Assembly: GCF_029227915.1 (NCBI RefSeq)
Contig: NC_079879.1
Coordinates: forward strand, 4,340,001-4,404,000
From: Hydractinia symbiolongicarpus
Taxonomy: Eukaryota > Cnidaria > Hydrozoa > Anthoathecata > Hydractiniidae
Length of the DNA: 64,000 nucleotides
Reading direction: 5' to 3'
Shown: positions 1 to 13,027 of the stretch, in pieces
Layout of the letters: each line of letters opens with the position of its first letter
Numbering within the stretch: the first letter of the stretch is position 1
The notes under the pieces: generated by a model
The model's database searches: none
What the model was told of the DNA's origin: nothing
The model's input: only the letters and a program-made list of their open reading frames with translations
Position numbers and translations under genes: made by a program

Positions 1-1310
1 CTTTAAACCATTAATTAATACTACTTAGTTCTTTGTTTACTGTAGTAAAGAGTGTTTTTATATCTTTGTGAGCGTAGAATAAGTTAGTATCATCTGCAAA
101 AAAAATAAAGTTTATAAGTGTCGATGCATAAGGCAAATCATTAACATATATTAAAAAAAGAAGCGGTCCAAGTATCGAGCCCTGTGGAACTCCACATTTC
201 ACATTTTTGAGTTCAGTCGTATGATTACCGTGAGGAATACATTGTTTTCTGTCTGTAAGGTATCTTTAAACCAAAGTAAGTTTGAGTCCTGTACTCCGTA
301 ATACTGCAACTTTGATAGTAAAATTTTGTGATTCACGGTATCAAATGCTTTTGAAAGATCAATAAACACCCGAAGTGTAAAAATATTTTTATCAAAACTT
401 TCTGAAATCTTATTTACCGGTTCGCTTACTGCGTGATCTATAGAATGTCCTTTTTGAAACCCAAATTGCTTTATGTACAACATATCATTATCAACGAAAT
501 ATTTAAAATTCTATTGTACATAATGCGTTCTAAAATTTTAGAAAACCAGGGTAGTACTGAGATAGGTCTATAATTAGTAAGATTGGTGCGATCTCCTGAT
601 TTAAATATTGGTTTTATTCGAGCAATTTTTAATTTTTCGGATACACATGACGTTGACACTTATTTCATCCGTATCAGCACTTTTGTTGCTATGCAAGCTG
701 TTAAAAGCAGTATTCAATTCGACCATTGTTAAATTATATTCTTCCATCCTACTGACATACCTTTTTAAATATGAGACAAAATGCCTGCTACTTGATGGGA
801 TTTTTTCCGACAGGCTTAAGCCAATGTTTACAAAAAAATCGTTCAACCCATTTGCTATAGATGCTGTGTCATTTATCATTTTCCCATCAAGCGACAAACA
901 TTTAGGTAGATCATTACTGACATTTTTAGATTTACCAATGATTTTCTTAATAATATTCCAAGTTGTTTTAGTGTCATTTCTATACTTTTCTAGTAAAATG
1001 GAATAATGATTCTTTTTAAAAACCCTTTTTTTTAGATTTTTCAGTAAATTTCTGTGTCCCTTGTACCTCTTTTTCATTGGAGTATGTTTTCTTTTTTAAA
1101 AAAATTTCAATCTTTGCTTCTACTTTGAGGATATAATGAGTCCTTTTGTCATCCACGGGCTCAACAAGTTTTTGCATTTGACTGTTACACGTTTTTTCGG
1201 AAATGTTTTTCGTACTGCGTGTAAAAATATTTCAAAAAAAACTCATACGCTCTATTAGCATCTTCACTTTGGATGACTAACTCCCAGTCTAATTGTGAAA
1301 GTATTAGTTT
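1..1310 (-). pseudogene. Non-LTR retrotransposon (LINE) ORF2 fragment, decayed
   Basis: Reverse-transcriptase part of a LINE, read on the minus strand and cut by the window start. From about 1310 down to 670 the frames give the linker between endonuclease and RT. About 659-480 gives the KPIFKSGD...YRPISVLP block, 483-200 the FIDLSKAFDTVNH block, and 202-11 the GVPQGSILGPLLFLIYVNDLP block followed by the catalytic FADD box. These are classic RT motifs of Jockey/CR1-type LINEs. The frame shifts between consecutive blocks (for example around 200 and 480), so the copy is dead. No endonuclease domain is visible upstream, so it looks 5'-truncated near 1310. The exact clade is not decided here. Confidence 0.88.
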
Positions 1311-3489
1311 TGCAAACTTTATAGAGAGACAGATTAAGTAAAATATGTTGTTATTGTTATAACAGACTGCTGTGAGAGTTAGTAGAAGAAGTGCAACAGC
1401 ACATTTGCACTTTTCACTAGTTGCACGACTTTATTGACATAATTTAGCTTTTGTGCAGGGATTTTTACTTGATTAAACAGGCTTTTGCTCGTACAACTTT
1501 TATTAGAAACCTTATTTGCTCACAAAATGGTGTTACTTTTTGCGTTTCTAATGACTAATAAGGAAACGATTTGCAGTAAATAGTCTTGCATCACCTGATG
1601 TAAACGCTTTGCAAGAAAAGATTTTATGGACTTGCGTTTTGATGATTGCAAATTGGATTCATGTACTTATGAAGACTCCAGAGTAAGAGAAATTGGTTGC
1701 TAGACTTTGTCTATCACTCAGTCGCCGATCACTAAGCAATAAACTAAGATTTGTTATAACATTGCTTCCACTGTTTCATAGCTGTGCAGCTATATCTTGC
1801 TAATTTTTGTGTTCTACCTGTTTGTCACTCAATGTGGTCTCCGAGAACGGACAACTTATTAAATAATACTGAAAACTTATCAAAAAGCTGGAGTTAGAGT
1901 TCATTAGAAGCTTTGATAATTTACTACAAAATATTTAATGCCAAAACCTGTAGTCATTCTTGTAATAAAGACTACATAAAATCCTGTCAACCGCGGCACA
2001 TTTGGTGGACTATAAATTGTAGTCTTCACCAAGGCAAACGACCCTTTCAGACCTTCTTGTGAGATATGTGACGACAAAACCACTGTTGGTTATCATTCTC
2101 GGAGACTTCAAATCCAGCTAATGCCTCTAAACATTTCATGAATCATAACAAATTTTATATTTCAAATAAAACTGAATATAGTAGAAAGTTTTCTACATTT
2201 ATCTGATAGTTTAGGTTTGTGAAGAAGATCAGTATGTTAGCTTAGATAAAATGCAAGTTAAAGCTTTGCAATGTTGGTGTTCTACAGGACAAACTTGACC
2301 ATACAATGAAATACTGGTACAATTACACGATTAGAAAAATCTGTTTTAGTGAGGTACCTGGATGTCGTGCAAATAGAATTTGCAATTTTATGGAGAATGA
2401 AAACTCCATGCTGTAGTAGCGATTTTTGTTAGTGTGTTCACAAGTCCTTTAAAAAGCTTTCAATTTCATAAAGAAATTACAGAGTTTGTAACTTTCTAAC
2501 GCGTGATAACAGGTGGAAGTTATTTTGAAGGAAAGTATTTAGATGTTGACGAAAGTCTATGTTGCCACAACAGAACATCTGAATTTTTAACAGATTCTTT
2601 ATTTCAGGTAAAGTGCTTAGAACTGGTTTTATTACACAAAAAATACAAGCTTTGTAACTAAAAATGCAATATGGGAACTAAGGAACGTTTTAACAACAGA
2701 TAACATGTTTTTTTAACTGTTCAAAATCTACTTCCACATACCAATGTTATCATATACTTTGATGGTATATTGCGCCATGGTTATGTGGCAATGCGCCCAC
2801 AAACGTGATATCACGGAATTCTACGGTGATTTATTTTCCTATCAAGTGAGGTGACATTTAAAGTACAAAATGTCCATTCTCGTCCCCAGAGCTCTTTGAG
2901 ATTAAAATCTAAAGAGTTCTGGGGTCGAGATTGCAAAATGTCATGATATGTGGATTGTGATCCGATCATTACATTAACGCTCTTAATTTTGCGGCTCGGC
3001 TAACTTTAAACAGTCAAATATTCATTTTTCATACATATTATGTTGCAAAAATTCTATTGCATCAACAATGTTTAGTAAACTGCATTATCAGCTTTCAGAA
3101 CTTGACACGTAAACACGTAGTACAGTGACGATAGTAACTGGGGATAGTATTGATCTCATTCCAGTTTTGAACTCGTCAATATCTAGTGTCTTTTTGGATC
3201 AATGTTATATTCCATCAACGAATCATAGTATTTATTCTCAACATCAGGAAGCGCCGCATTAAGCATGACATCATCAAATTTTTTGATTCATTCAAGTTAT
3301 TTCACATCATCTATTCCAAGAATGACGGCTGTTTTGCCGACTGTATGTTGACTCTACGTTAATCAGTAATATTGTTTTTATTGATTTTTACATTTCATTT
3401 AGGTTTTATAAAAGCTGCGTTTTCAAATTTAAATTCAATTTCTACTTTCATATTATTCTTTGACCTTTTCGCAAACCTACCATAAAATT
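1311..3489. other. No gene recognised
   Basis: AT-rich sequence with stops in all frames. I looked here for the missing N-terminal MAM exon of the gene at 4228 and found none I could support. The only structure noted is the hairpin at 2878-2930. Confidence 0.5.
2878..2930. repeat. Inverted repeat (hairpin)
   Basis: Two ~20-bp arms starting TCTCGTCCCCAGAGC and ending GGGGTCGAGA pair with about 18 of 20 matches around a ~13-nt loop. It may be the remnant of a short foldback element; no flanking target duplication was identified. Confidence 0.6.
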
Positions 3490-3905
3490 ATATTTTTAAA
3501 TTGTCTTTTGCGCGGTTTCACAAAAGTTTAATTTAAAAGAATTCTGTTACAATAGTCATAGATTTTATTGTTGTTTTAATGCAGTTTCTTTTTTATAAGT
3601 ACACGGTCAAAGTTGCGGACAATATGTCTTTTGCAAGAAAACGACGTGACCCTACTTTCTTTTCGTAAATTTTAAATGCAGTATTACTATGTTCTCAGCA
3701 TAATGTCAGCCTAAATATTTTGTAAGCTACGTTCTAATAAAAACAAAAACATGTAGTTTTCAATGAGTAGATATTTTCAGGGACCATATGACTGCCATAG
3801 AAAAATTTCATACCAGGTGAAAAAAAGGTTCGCAATGTATCGATGCAAGAAACCTGTATGACCGGTGAATTCCTGTAGATTGTTCCACGGCATAACGTCT
3901 GGTCT
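3490..3905. repeat. Dispersed repeat R1, copy 1
   Basis: It aligns by eye with 23510-24185. Shared tracts include GTCTTTTGCG followed by CAAAAGTTTAATT, GATGCAGTTTCTTT (here AATGCAGTTTCTTT), CAAAGTTGCGGACAAT, and a closing GTTCYACGG segment. The second copy is an insertion within block A at 20.9-26.3 kb that is missing from the sister A blocks, which supports a mobile origin. No coding capacity or terminal repeats are obvious. Confidence 0.6.
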
Positions 3906-4227
3906 CTTTCATAACAAGCGTATTCCGTCTGTTTACTTACCGAAAAAAATGCATCAAAAACTGATGCAGAAAATATATACGACGCAACTTTCGTATAATA
4001 ACTTTATTAGCTCAATTTCTACTGCTTATATTTAAGCTACAATTTTAGTGCTAACTTGCTTCCTGGTGTCCACCAGATCTTTCGCAAACTAGGTTATTGT
4101 CTAGTGCACACTAATACATCACTGTAATACCCACTAAATTACTACGATTGCTAAAATTTTAACTACACTGCTGCAAAAGTATTTCCGACATGATATTAAA
4201 TGTAAGCAGTTGCTTCTATTCTTTCAG

Positions 4228-4511
4228 ATTCAGGGTGGTTTATGAAAGCAGTGATTTCAGGGAATGCAATGGAGGAAGATATGGCAATCTTATCAATGGA
4301 AGTACCAGCAAATCCTCGAGACACCTGTTTAACATTCTGGTACTACATGACAGGATCAGAAAATCATGCACTGATTGTGGAAATTCGCTCATATGGAACA
4401 ATAATGGAAGCCTGTGAAAAAACATTGGAACTAAAAACAACTACTAGCTCTGGAGAGGATTGGTGGATTCCAGCTCAAATAAACCATAATTGTGGTGATG
4501 CTCCGTACCAG
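4228..4511 (+). CDS. MAM-domain protein, internal exon 1
   Basis: Exon coding the middle of a MAM domain, an extracellular adhesion module found in receptors and matrix proteins. The acceptor is a pyrimidine-rich tract ending TTCTATTCTTTCAG (4214-4227); the donor is CCAG|GTAATT at 4512. From 4230 the frame is open for 94 codons and shows the MAM signatures SGWFMKA, a strand alternating with DTCLTFWYYM, then EDWWIPAQ and the closing APYQ. It enters with one base of a codon supplied by the previous exon and leaves in phase 0, which fits the exon at 11125. The preceding N-terminal third of the domain was not found upstream. Family assignment is confident from motifs; the rest of the protein is unknown. 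Confidence 0.8.
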
Positions 4512-4529
4512 GTAATTTTATTATTAACG

Positions 4530-4870
4530 TTCCGTTACAGGTAGCAAATTTGGAATATCAAGTAGCATACAAGTACCTTCAATTTTTTTAACTTTCAAGT
4601 AAAAGCCTTACCGTTACACGTAGGAAAATTTGCAACAGCAAAAAACAAACAAGTACTTGTAATTTTTTTAAACTTTTAAATAAAGGCCTGGATTTGCGGC
4701 CCACTTTAAAAATTCTTGCTGTTACGCATTTGTCATATCAGCTTTGTTATTGACTCATTATTCAGAATTGTATGCTTTAATTTCTGGTATCAACGTCTTC
4801 AAAGTCTTTGACGTGTCAATTACATTAATTTGACATTTGATTGGTTGAATTTTAATGAGAGTAACACTCA
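4530..4870 (+). repeat. Dispersed repeat R2, copy 1
   Basis: It aligns with 11650-11945 on the same strand: CGTTCCGTTACA, GCAAAATTTGCAAC-like tracts, TGGATTTGCG/TGGGTTTGCG, the ACG(C/T)ATTTGTCAT tract, and TATGCTTTAATTTCTG then GTCTTTGACGT. It lies just downstream of the first MAM exon, as the second copy lies downstream of the second. No terminal repeats seen. Confidence 0.65.
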
Positions 4871-7844
4871 AAACATTTTCACGCAAATAGAGAGCATGAG
4901 TGTGCTCTGGTCTCTTTCCTTGGAGTCTATTAAGTGAGTGCGGCGGTCGTTTAACGCATCTTGTATCTTTCTCACATTCAGACAGCGATAGGAACATCAC
5001 TTTGTTACAGGCTTGTCCATAGGACCGTTTTTAAACTCATAATCTAGGTTGCTATATTCATTAGGATGTGTCTAGATAATCCAGATTTTTTATAAAGGTA
5101 GGCCAGGCTAAGTAAGGTCTTTGGCGAGTAAAAAATGATGGACAGAACAAACCATATGGAAAAACAGTATGTTTTTGCTTTAGACAAACAGAGTTTACTA
5201 GCGTCATACTGAATCTTGGGTTTTATTGTGCTGCGGCAATTTAAAAATGATGTGAAAAAATTAGCTTTGCTAGCTAAGTGGCACTCTGAGCGAGCTAGCT
5301 TTTCATGCTTTTTCATTTTATGAATTTCAGTAATTAAATTCAAAGTTTTTTTTATAAAGCTCTAGTTGGCTAAACCGTCCGTGTATCAATAAGCCCATCA
5401 AATTTTCCAATCAATTATCTTTTTAAAAGGTGTGATAGTCAGACAGCAAAATCAATTTTCAATTTTTATAATGTTCTAAAATTGAATTTTGACTCAAAAT
5501 CTAGTTTTAATTTAATTTTCCACTTTTGAACTTTTATAAAAAAAATTATTTTCGCGTTGAATAAGTTTTCAATTCAATTTTATCCGTTTTACATTTAGAA
5601 AAAAATCAATTTTCAGGTAAATATCGTTTTATTAGCGTAAGTGCACTGTCTTAGTATAAAAAATATGAAAAATGTCGAAAAGGGTGAACCAGTACGTGTC
5701 TGCTTCGTGTCAGTAACATAACCGGGGGTAAATAAATAAGTATGTGTATCCCGTGTTCATTCAGTTCGGCTCAAATGCTTTTGGTTAACGCGAGAAGATT
5801 CTTTCGCACCGCGACACTGTTAGGTGTTTAACGACGTTGTCGGAGGAGTAAACATGTTCCTTCATGGTAAATCAGAAGCGTTAAATTTTGACTGCAATGG
5901 GTAAACAAAGAGATCGAACACACTATTATTATGAAACTAGTATTTAGTCCCGTGAAAACATCCACGATAGATACAGAATAAAAAAACAGCGAAATATTGA
6001 AAATAAAATTCATTGATCTTTTCATTAAAACGTTTTGTTGTTAATTCCATTCAAGCAGAAATAAATAAAAGCAATATGATTTCATATAACAGTAGACAAT
6101 AGACACGTGCCTAGGGGAATAATAAAAAATTAATTCCCCGTGACTTTTGTGTACTAAAGTTTACATAATTACACATAGTTTTTTATGAAAAGAATAAAAT
6201 AAAATAACAGTGACTTTTTGAAAGAAATATTTTTAAATCAATTTCAGAAAGCACACATAAGACAGAATAAAAATAAAAGTTTAGCAAAAGTGAAATATTA
6301 CGGCGGCTGTTTCTTTTAAAAAACAACGCATCCACTTCTCAGGTTACCCCATTCAGTCCTGAGCATAGGCGGGCGAGTGAAGTCCTGGAAGGCGGCAAAA
6401 ATGCCCTACCCCGATAATTTCATTACAAGTATATGGGTTGCTATAAATAATTAATGAGTTAGTTTCCCTGTCACAGTTTCTGATATTTGATCGAGTCCTT
6501 CACACATGGCAAGGATCATGTCTTTTGGTTGTTTATGTTTTTTACTCATGACTTTAGAAAGTTTTATTCCAAACCAAGTTATTATTTGTTCACCTGGAAC
6601 TATACTGTATGGTGATTAAATCTTTTAAAAAGCATTACTTATTAATTATTAACAAAATGTGATATCTTGTGATTAGATAAAGCTGATTTCGGTGGGATAT
6701 ACTGATACAAGACAGTCTAGCTAAATTTAGCTGCTAATTTAAAAGTCAAAATGTGCAACTCTTAGATTTTGGCATGTAGCTACTTATATGTTTAAGAAGG
6801 AAGCAAAACTGAAGCTAGCTTAGATAGCTAGCTAACTAATTATTAAATATGTTTTCAATGTTTTATAAACGTTAGCTGAATAATTTTTTTTATAAACAAC
6901 ATTGTTAAAAATATTAGGTTTAAATTTGGGTCAAAATTAACATAATGCTTAGCATCCTTTAGTCTTTATATCTTCGCTACGATACGATCCCTTCTCTTTC
7001 CTTGGCTATCAGCTATTATTAAATCTAGTACCACACACACCCCTTTTTACGTTATATATAAAATTTTAAAACGAAACCAAAGTAGTGCTCTAATATGAGA
7101 AAAAGGTATATCAGGGTCATATTATAAGGACACAAAGATGACAATTTGGTACTTTTGTGCAAGTCAAGAGGCAAGAAACAAATTCAAGATGTAGATCTTA
7201 CACTGAAATAACCAAAAAATATCTGGCATACATAAAAACTAAATTTTCGTTACAGTGCGTAACAAATATGATCATAACCCGACCCCTCAGGCATTTTTAA
7301 ATGTCCCCTTTATCTAGATAATTTTTTTCCTTTAAATTGTATGTTTTCAGCTGTAAATCGTTTTTGGGTTTTTTTCAGACACAATTTGGTTTCGAAACGT
7401 AAAATGTTTCTACCTATGACTGGTGTGAATAAATTTTGCACAAGCGTCACGCTTCTGCTTGCTTGCTATACATGACAGACTAACAAAGTTTTACACTTGT
7501 TAGGTAGTCACATTAGTTGTTTATAACAATTGGAAGACGCATTTAGCTGTTGCAACTTAAACAAGAAGCCCTTGGGGCTATAAGAATTTCCGCTCGCTAC
7601 CAAAATATTTGATGACAACCTGCTAATTCGTTGTGTTATTGTGCCAAACATTCGAAGAGGTTTGGTGCTTGAAGCTCTGAAGATGAAACACACAAGTGAC
7701 ATTACATCTTACAACAAACGCAAACAAAACGAAACGTGTCATAATAAACACACACTTTAAAAGAAATTGCGAACAAAAATTATAGCCTATCATTCATGGT
7801 TGAAAGTCTTCCGATTGAAACGTTTATGGTCTTAAACGGCATTT

Positions 7845-8245
7845 AGTTGGCAAATAATCGAAATTTTGATGTCACCATCATGTTCAGCATACTTTTTTGT
7901 TAACTGTGGCAAATATTGTGAAAGATAAAGTAGTTTCAATTTTTGGACTAATTTTGGCCTAAAATGACATTTAAGGTGGCCAAAAATCGAAATTTTAATG
8001 TCACCATCATTTTCAGCATACTTTTTTTGTTAACTGTGCCAAATTTTGTGGAAAACAAAGTAGTTTTAATTTTTGGACCAATTTTGGCCTAAATGACATT
8101 TAAGGTGGCCAAAAATCGAGATTTTGATGTCACCATCATGTTTAGTATACTTTTTTTGTTAACTGTGCCAAATATTGTGGCAAATAAAGTAGTTTTAATT
8201 TTTGAACCAATTTTGGCCTAAAATGACATTTAGGTAACAAAAAAT
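7845..8245 (+). repeat. Tandem repeat, ~129-bp unit, about three copies
   Basis: The motif AATCGAAATTTTGATGTCAC recurs at 7856, 7985 and 8114 (period 129). Each unit continues through TTTTTTGTTAACTGTG, AAAGTAGTTT and TTTTGGCCTAAA. A partial fourth unit begins near 8235. Copies differ by a few substitutions. Confidence 0.85.
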
Positions 8246-11124
8246 CAGAGGAACGTGAAATCCCAGGGTCGATTTTTTCTCAAAAAATGCTCCAAAAGAA
8301 AAAACGACGTTTTTAAAGAATTTCCTACGCCTTCGGGCGCGGAAATTCAACAATACCTTTGGCAGAACACATGTCTTTTAAGTAGAAAAATGAATAAAAA
8401 TGAGATTTTTTTTTGAGATGGCTTATTTTGGCTATCTATGTACATTTTAGAAAGACGAGCTAGATAGCCACATGTATTTTCTCAACCAGCTAAACTGCCA
8501 AAGCGATGCGCTTTACTGAAATTAAAGAAAACCTTATTATCATCCAAAATGTCAACAATGGGAATCTGCCAAAATCTTTCATAAAATATTTACTGTTGGC
8601 TCGCCCTTTTTTAGTCAATCCTTTTGAACATTTCTGATAATCTTTTGTTTTTGTAACAAAATCCGCCATCTTTATAACATGAGGCGCGAATAAATCATCA
8701 TCTCGGATGTAAGCCAATGAAATTACAGAGCTCACCAGCCTGAACCAGCGGTAATTTTCACGGGCGTCACAGGGCGGTTAAGGCGGGCACAAGTTTAGAC
8801 ATATAAACCGAAATGTTAATATTTCGAGTCCATTATAATATCCATATACCAAAATGCTAAAAATAATTTGAATAGTGCCTTTCAAAGTGGGAGTGGCACA
8901 TCACCTGCTGTATATTTTTGGAACTTTTTTTCAGTAAGTTTATGCATATTGTTAAAAAAATTAGAGAAACTGAGCTTGTCATTATAATTTTAGGTCAAAT
9001 GTTGGTTAACATGTACCTGACACGACACGGTTCAAATAAAATTAAAACCCTGCGAGCACACAAGTACAACACAATTTATTAAGAATCTTAGGTTTAAAAG
9101 GATATCAGAATTAAAGACTTCCAGAATGCGTCAAAAGTAGTCTTGCTCAATAATCAATCAACTTTATTATAGCTAAAACTTTGATAACTATTATTAGAAT
9201 GCGCCACGGGACAATTAATATTTGTCTTCAAAAACAGGGTTTGATTGGAATAAAAAAAATACAAGCTGTCAAACGGACAAAATTTGATACAGAATGCTTT
9301 CTTTGATAAAGCTGTGTATGTATATTTTGGTTTAATCATGACATCTTAAAAGAATAAAACGACTTGTAAATGTAAAAATATTATTAATTTAAGGATTAAA
9401 ATGTCTAGTACTGTTTACTTACAACATTACTTAGGACCTACTTAGGTTACACATGTAGTTCATGACCAATAGATGAGTTTTCGATTTACAAAAATATTCC
9501 TAAAAAGAATACGATCTAGCCAGTTTTAGGCTATATAGCTATATAAAGTGCTTCACTGTCACTATTAAATATTTACGCTAACATACAAAATATCGAAACT
9601 AAATTTGAACTGCCAACTCAATATTTTTTGTAAAAACAAATTTCATATTGGAACCCTAAAATCTCTAGCTTACCTTACGAACAAAACCCCCATTTGTGCT
9701 TCATTTTAACTCACGGTGTAAAGCAATTTAATCAAATTTGATACGGTAATGGATGAATTAGTTACGTTGTTCCGTAGATCGCAGCATAGAACCGAGAGGC
9801 TTAGACAATGGTCACGTATCGCCATCTCGAATGGCAGAAAAGGTACCAGATGCCCTGTGGACGAGATTGCTGAGATATTTATAACCAGTACAAAGCCTTT
9901 ACTATGGCATTCTAAACTCCCATTAACACATATATTTTAAGAAAACTTGTGCTATAATACGATGACTCTATTATTGTGATTGTGGTTACTATATCAAGGT
10001 GATAATTTTGTTTTTAGCTTGTAACGATGTTAAGATTAAAGCTGTTATTAATACCATTTGACGATAATTTTTCTAACATAGAATATCTCGTGTGATCTAA
10101 GGTCGACCTGGTTTTCGTTTCAAACGCGTTAATTTACATAATACATAAAAATTAGTGCACTAAAGTGTAAACTTCGTTTCCAGTTGGTTATTGCATTTTA
10201 AGCGAAAATAAATAAAATCTTAAGTAACTAATATTTTATGAAAAATTCATAATTTTAACATATACAACGCCTTTGTAACATTTTTCCGAAACTTTGTAAC
10301 GTAGTAATTTATAATAGCCTATTTGTGTCAATATTCGTTTGGTTAGAATAGAAGACTGACAAAACACAAAAAAATAGGATCTTATAATTTAACTGTGACG
10401 TATCGTTTAGTTGGTCGGCGAAGGCAGATAATCAGTCGTACAAAACGACTAGAACACAAGATAAAGCGATCGGCGAAAACATTAAGTTAAAACATGAACA
10501 ATAGTCGATTGTAGAGAACGATAAGTAAAAACATACAGGCGAGTGTGCGACGAAAAATATCGATCGTGTGAAACAATACTATTTCTTACTTAGTGTTATG
10601 CAATTTATATCTAAATTTTCATCTATATATCTAAAATGGTAAGATTGTACAGAATGAATCTATCAATGTCTGTAGGTCATAGAAAGCTTAGGAAAATAAT
10701 TTTGTCATGAGGTCCTAGTTGCACCAGTTCCCAAAATAAGAAAAAGGCTATCTAGGGATGCGTTATATCTGCTAAATACCTGGTTCAACTCCAATTGTTT
10801 AGTTATTAACAAATTGATATGCCATGATATACCTATTAGACTTGTTTTCTTGATTTGGGCTTATTATTGTACAAATTTTTTTACCAACATCGCAAACATG
10901 CAAACTTACCTAATGCTGTTGGCTAAATTTTTCCATTAACGTTCCTACTAAAAGCACACATCATTTGTCTGTCGACACTAGAAAAAATGTACAAAAATAT
11001 ACTCTGCATTACTGCAATGTCGTGTTAAGTTTTTTCCTGCTAATTTTCAAAATTTCTTCACTGTCCAATACGAAAATTTGCCTTCTTTGTGGTGAAGAAA
11101 TGTTAACGAATAAATTCTTTTTAG

Positions 11125-11241
11125 GTGGCTTTTGTCGCCAAAAATGGTGGAGATAAATTTTCCAACATTGCAGTAGACGATATCTTTTTTTTGAATGGTT
11201 ACCGTGCCAGAGATGTTGATCACAGACCATTGCGTACAGAC
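11125..11241 (+). CDS. MAM-domain protein, exon 2 (end uncertain)
   Basis: Exon that completes the MAM domain begun at 4228-4511. The acceptor is TTCTTTTTAG (ending 11124). In phase 0 the frame reads VAFVAKNGGDKFSNIAVDDI, matching the C-terminal MAM hallmark (hydrophobic strand, then GD..IA(I/V)DDI). Joined to the previous exon it gives the typical junction after APYQ. The frame stays open to a TAG at 11242-11244. The true exon end is either a donor before that, for example the weak GT within AATGGTTACC near 11195, or this stop. No ORF of this exon starts with ATG, so it is easily missed. Downstream exons were not identified. Confidence 0.7.
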
Positions 11242-11649
11242 TAGAAAAGCTGCAGGAAAGAACCCAATCGTACAAGCATCGTTTTTATTTGAACATTCTA
11301 GCTGCGTAAATATAATAAACGACTATGATGTCGATCCTAGAATTTATGCTAGAAAAGCTTCAATGAAATATAATTGGAATAGTTTAAAAATAAACGTGTC
11401 TTTCTTATTAATGCTCAAAGAAATAAGAAATAAGACACACACAACTTTAGTAAGAGAGAAATTCTGATCCTTTTTCTACTCTATCGACAATAATGACACA
11501 AAAAACCCCCTATTTGTGTACTGATTAGTTCAACTTTAATCAGAATAACACTCAAAACGAAAGTGCATATTTATTTATAAGTTTAAAGGAGTTGTACTTG
11601 TTTATTTTGGCCCGTACCAGGTAAAAGTAAAAGGTGTGTCGTGTATATT

Positions 11650-11945
11650 TCTCACACTCCGCATTTTAATATTATCGTTCCGTTACATCTAGCAAAATTT
11701 GCAACGGTAAAAACATAGAACTACCTGAGTTTTTTGACAGGTGTTGGGAAAGATCTGGGTTTGCGCGCCCACTTATAAAGTTCCCGCTATTACGTATTTG
11801 TCATGTCAGTTTTGTTATTCACTCGCTCTTTAGAATTATATGCTTTAATTTCTGTTATGAACGCCACTTACGTCTTTGACGTATCAATAAAGTTTATTTA
11901 ATCGAATTGGTTATTAATGATAGCGTTTGTCCTTCTTCAAATTTA
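11650..11945 (+). repeat. Dispersed repeat R2, copy 2
   Basis: Second copy of the repeat at 4530-4870, same orientation, roughly 80% alike by eye and ending near the shared GTCTTTGACGTATCAAT tract. Confidence 0.65.
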
Positions 11946-12304
11946 ATAATGGTGGTAAAATTGCAATAACTCCCCCTTCTCCCCTTAAAAATCGGAACCA
12001 GAAACTCCCTCCTCTATCCCCTCCTAAAAAAATAAAAAATAAAAAAAAGAAGGAAGATACCTAGAGGTTTTTTAAGTTTTGCAAAACATGCAATGTCGTT
12101 ATGTCGTTTATTTTACTCTATCGATATCTGAATGTATTAAAGAGATTGATCAATATAACTTACAGAACAACATAATCCTGTAAATACTCAGCTGGCCAAC
12201 AACACTTTTTTTAATTTTCTTTCTTCTTGTATACTTTACCCGTTAGGTGGAAAAATTCTTAATGCAGAACAAAACATAGAAGTACTCCGTTTACCTACGC
12301 TTAA

Positions 12305-13023
12305 CCCTATTCGGTTCGGGGTTTTTCGAACATACTATGATCGGGCGGGTAGAATCTGCCCCCCCCCCCCCCCCCTCAAAAACTTTTTATAGGGTTATTC
12401 AAGTTGTATCAAACTTGGCACACTTATAGTACGTCATAAAAGGAACAAGATAGCAGCAATAAATTTTTTTGCTTGCGTTAGCACGTTTTTTGTGACGTCA
12501 TCAGAAGCTTCCAATTTGGTAAAAATGCCAGTATCTGCCTTAAATTTAATTACTTTCGTTTCAGAGCGAATTTTTGCATTCTGTTTGAATTTTCTGAAAG
12601 TTAAATAAAAGTTATTTAAAATATTTTCCGGTTTTTACTTGGTTTGCATAAAAAATCGCCCGAAAATCCGTTTTTTTTCTGACAAAATCGGGAAATCGGA
12701 TTAATCACGTATCCAAACTATGCAAAAGGATTTTTCTTAATAAAACAAAGTTGTGTTGCAAGATTTAAGTTCTAAGGATAATCATAACAAGAGTTATTAT
12801 ATTTTCCCCGTTATAGGGGTTTCATAGAGATTTCTAGGGGTAGTTTTGAGTAATGGCCAATATCAAAGCCTCTAAAAGGTATGGGACATAAAAATTTGGC
12901 ATGCAGGTGTCTAATAGATAATTATTGAAACTCAGTAAGTTTCATAGCCATATAACATAGTAATAACAGTTATTAAAAAAACCGTCAGGGGCGCGGAATC
13001 CCTCCCCCCTGGACCGAGAAGGG
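12305..13023. mobile_element. piggyBac-like non-autonomous element (MITE)
   Basis: A 719-bp element flanked on both sides by TTAA (12301-12304 and 13024-13027), the target site of piggyBac-type transposases. Its ends begin CCCTATTCGGTTCGGGG and, read inward from the right on the other strand, CCCTTCTCGGTCC (10 of 13 positions shared). A CCCT start after TTAA is typical of piggyBac termini. There is no transposase frame. A run of C lies at about 12359-12376. A related, right-truncated copy starts at 38541 and its duplicate at 50774. Confidence 0.7.
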
Positions 13024-13027
13024 TTAA

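Larger units (their letters stand above)
4512..11124 (+). other. Putative 6.6-kb intron of the MAM-domain gene
   Basis: Interval between the MAM exons at 4228-4511 and 11125. It starts GTAATT and ends TTCTTTTTAG. It holds dispersed repeat R2 (4530-4870), a ~129-bp tandem repeat (7845-8245) and very AT-rich stretches such as 5400-5640. Several 60-100-codon open frames occur on both strands (for example 5044-5343 minus and 9749-9940 plus). None shows a recognisable domain or splice context, so none is called a gene. Confidence 0.6.
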
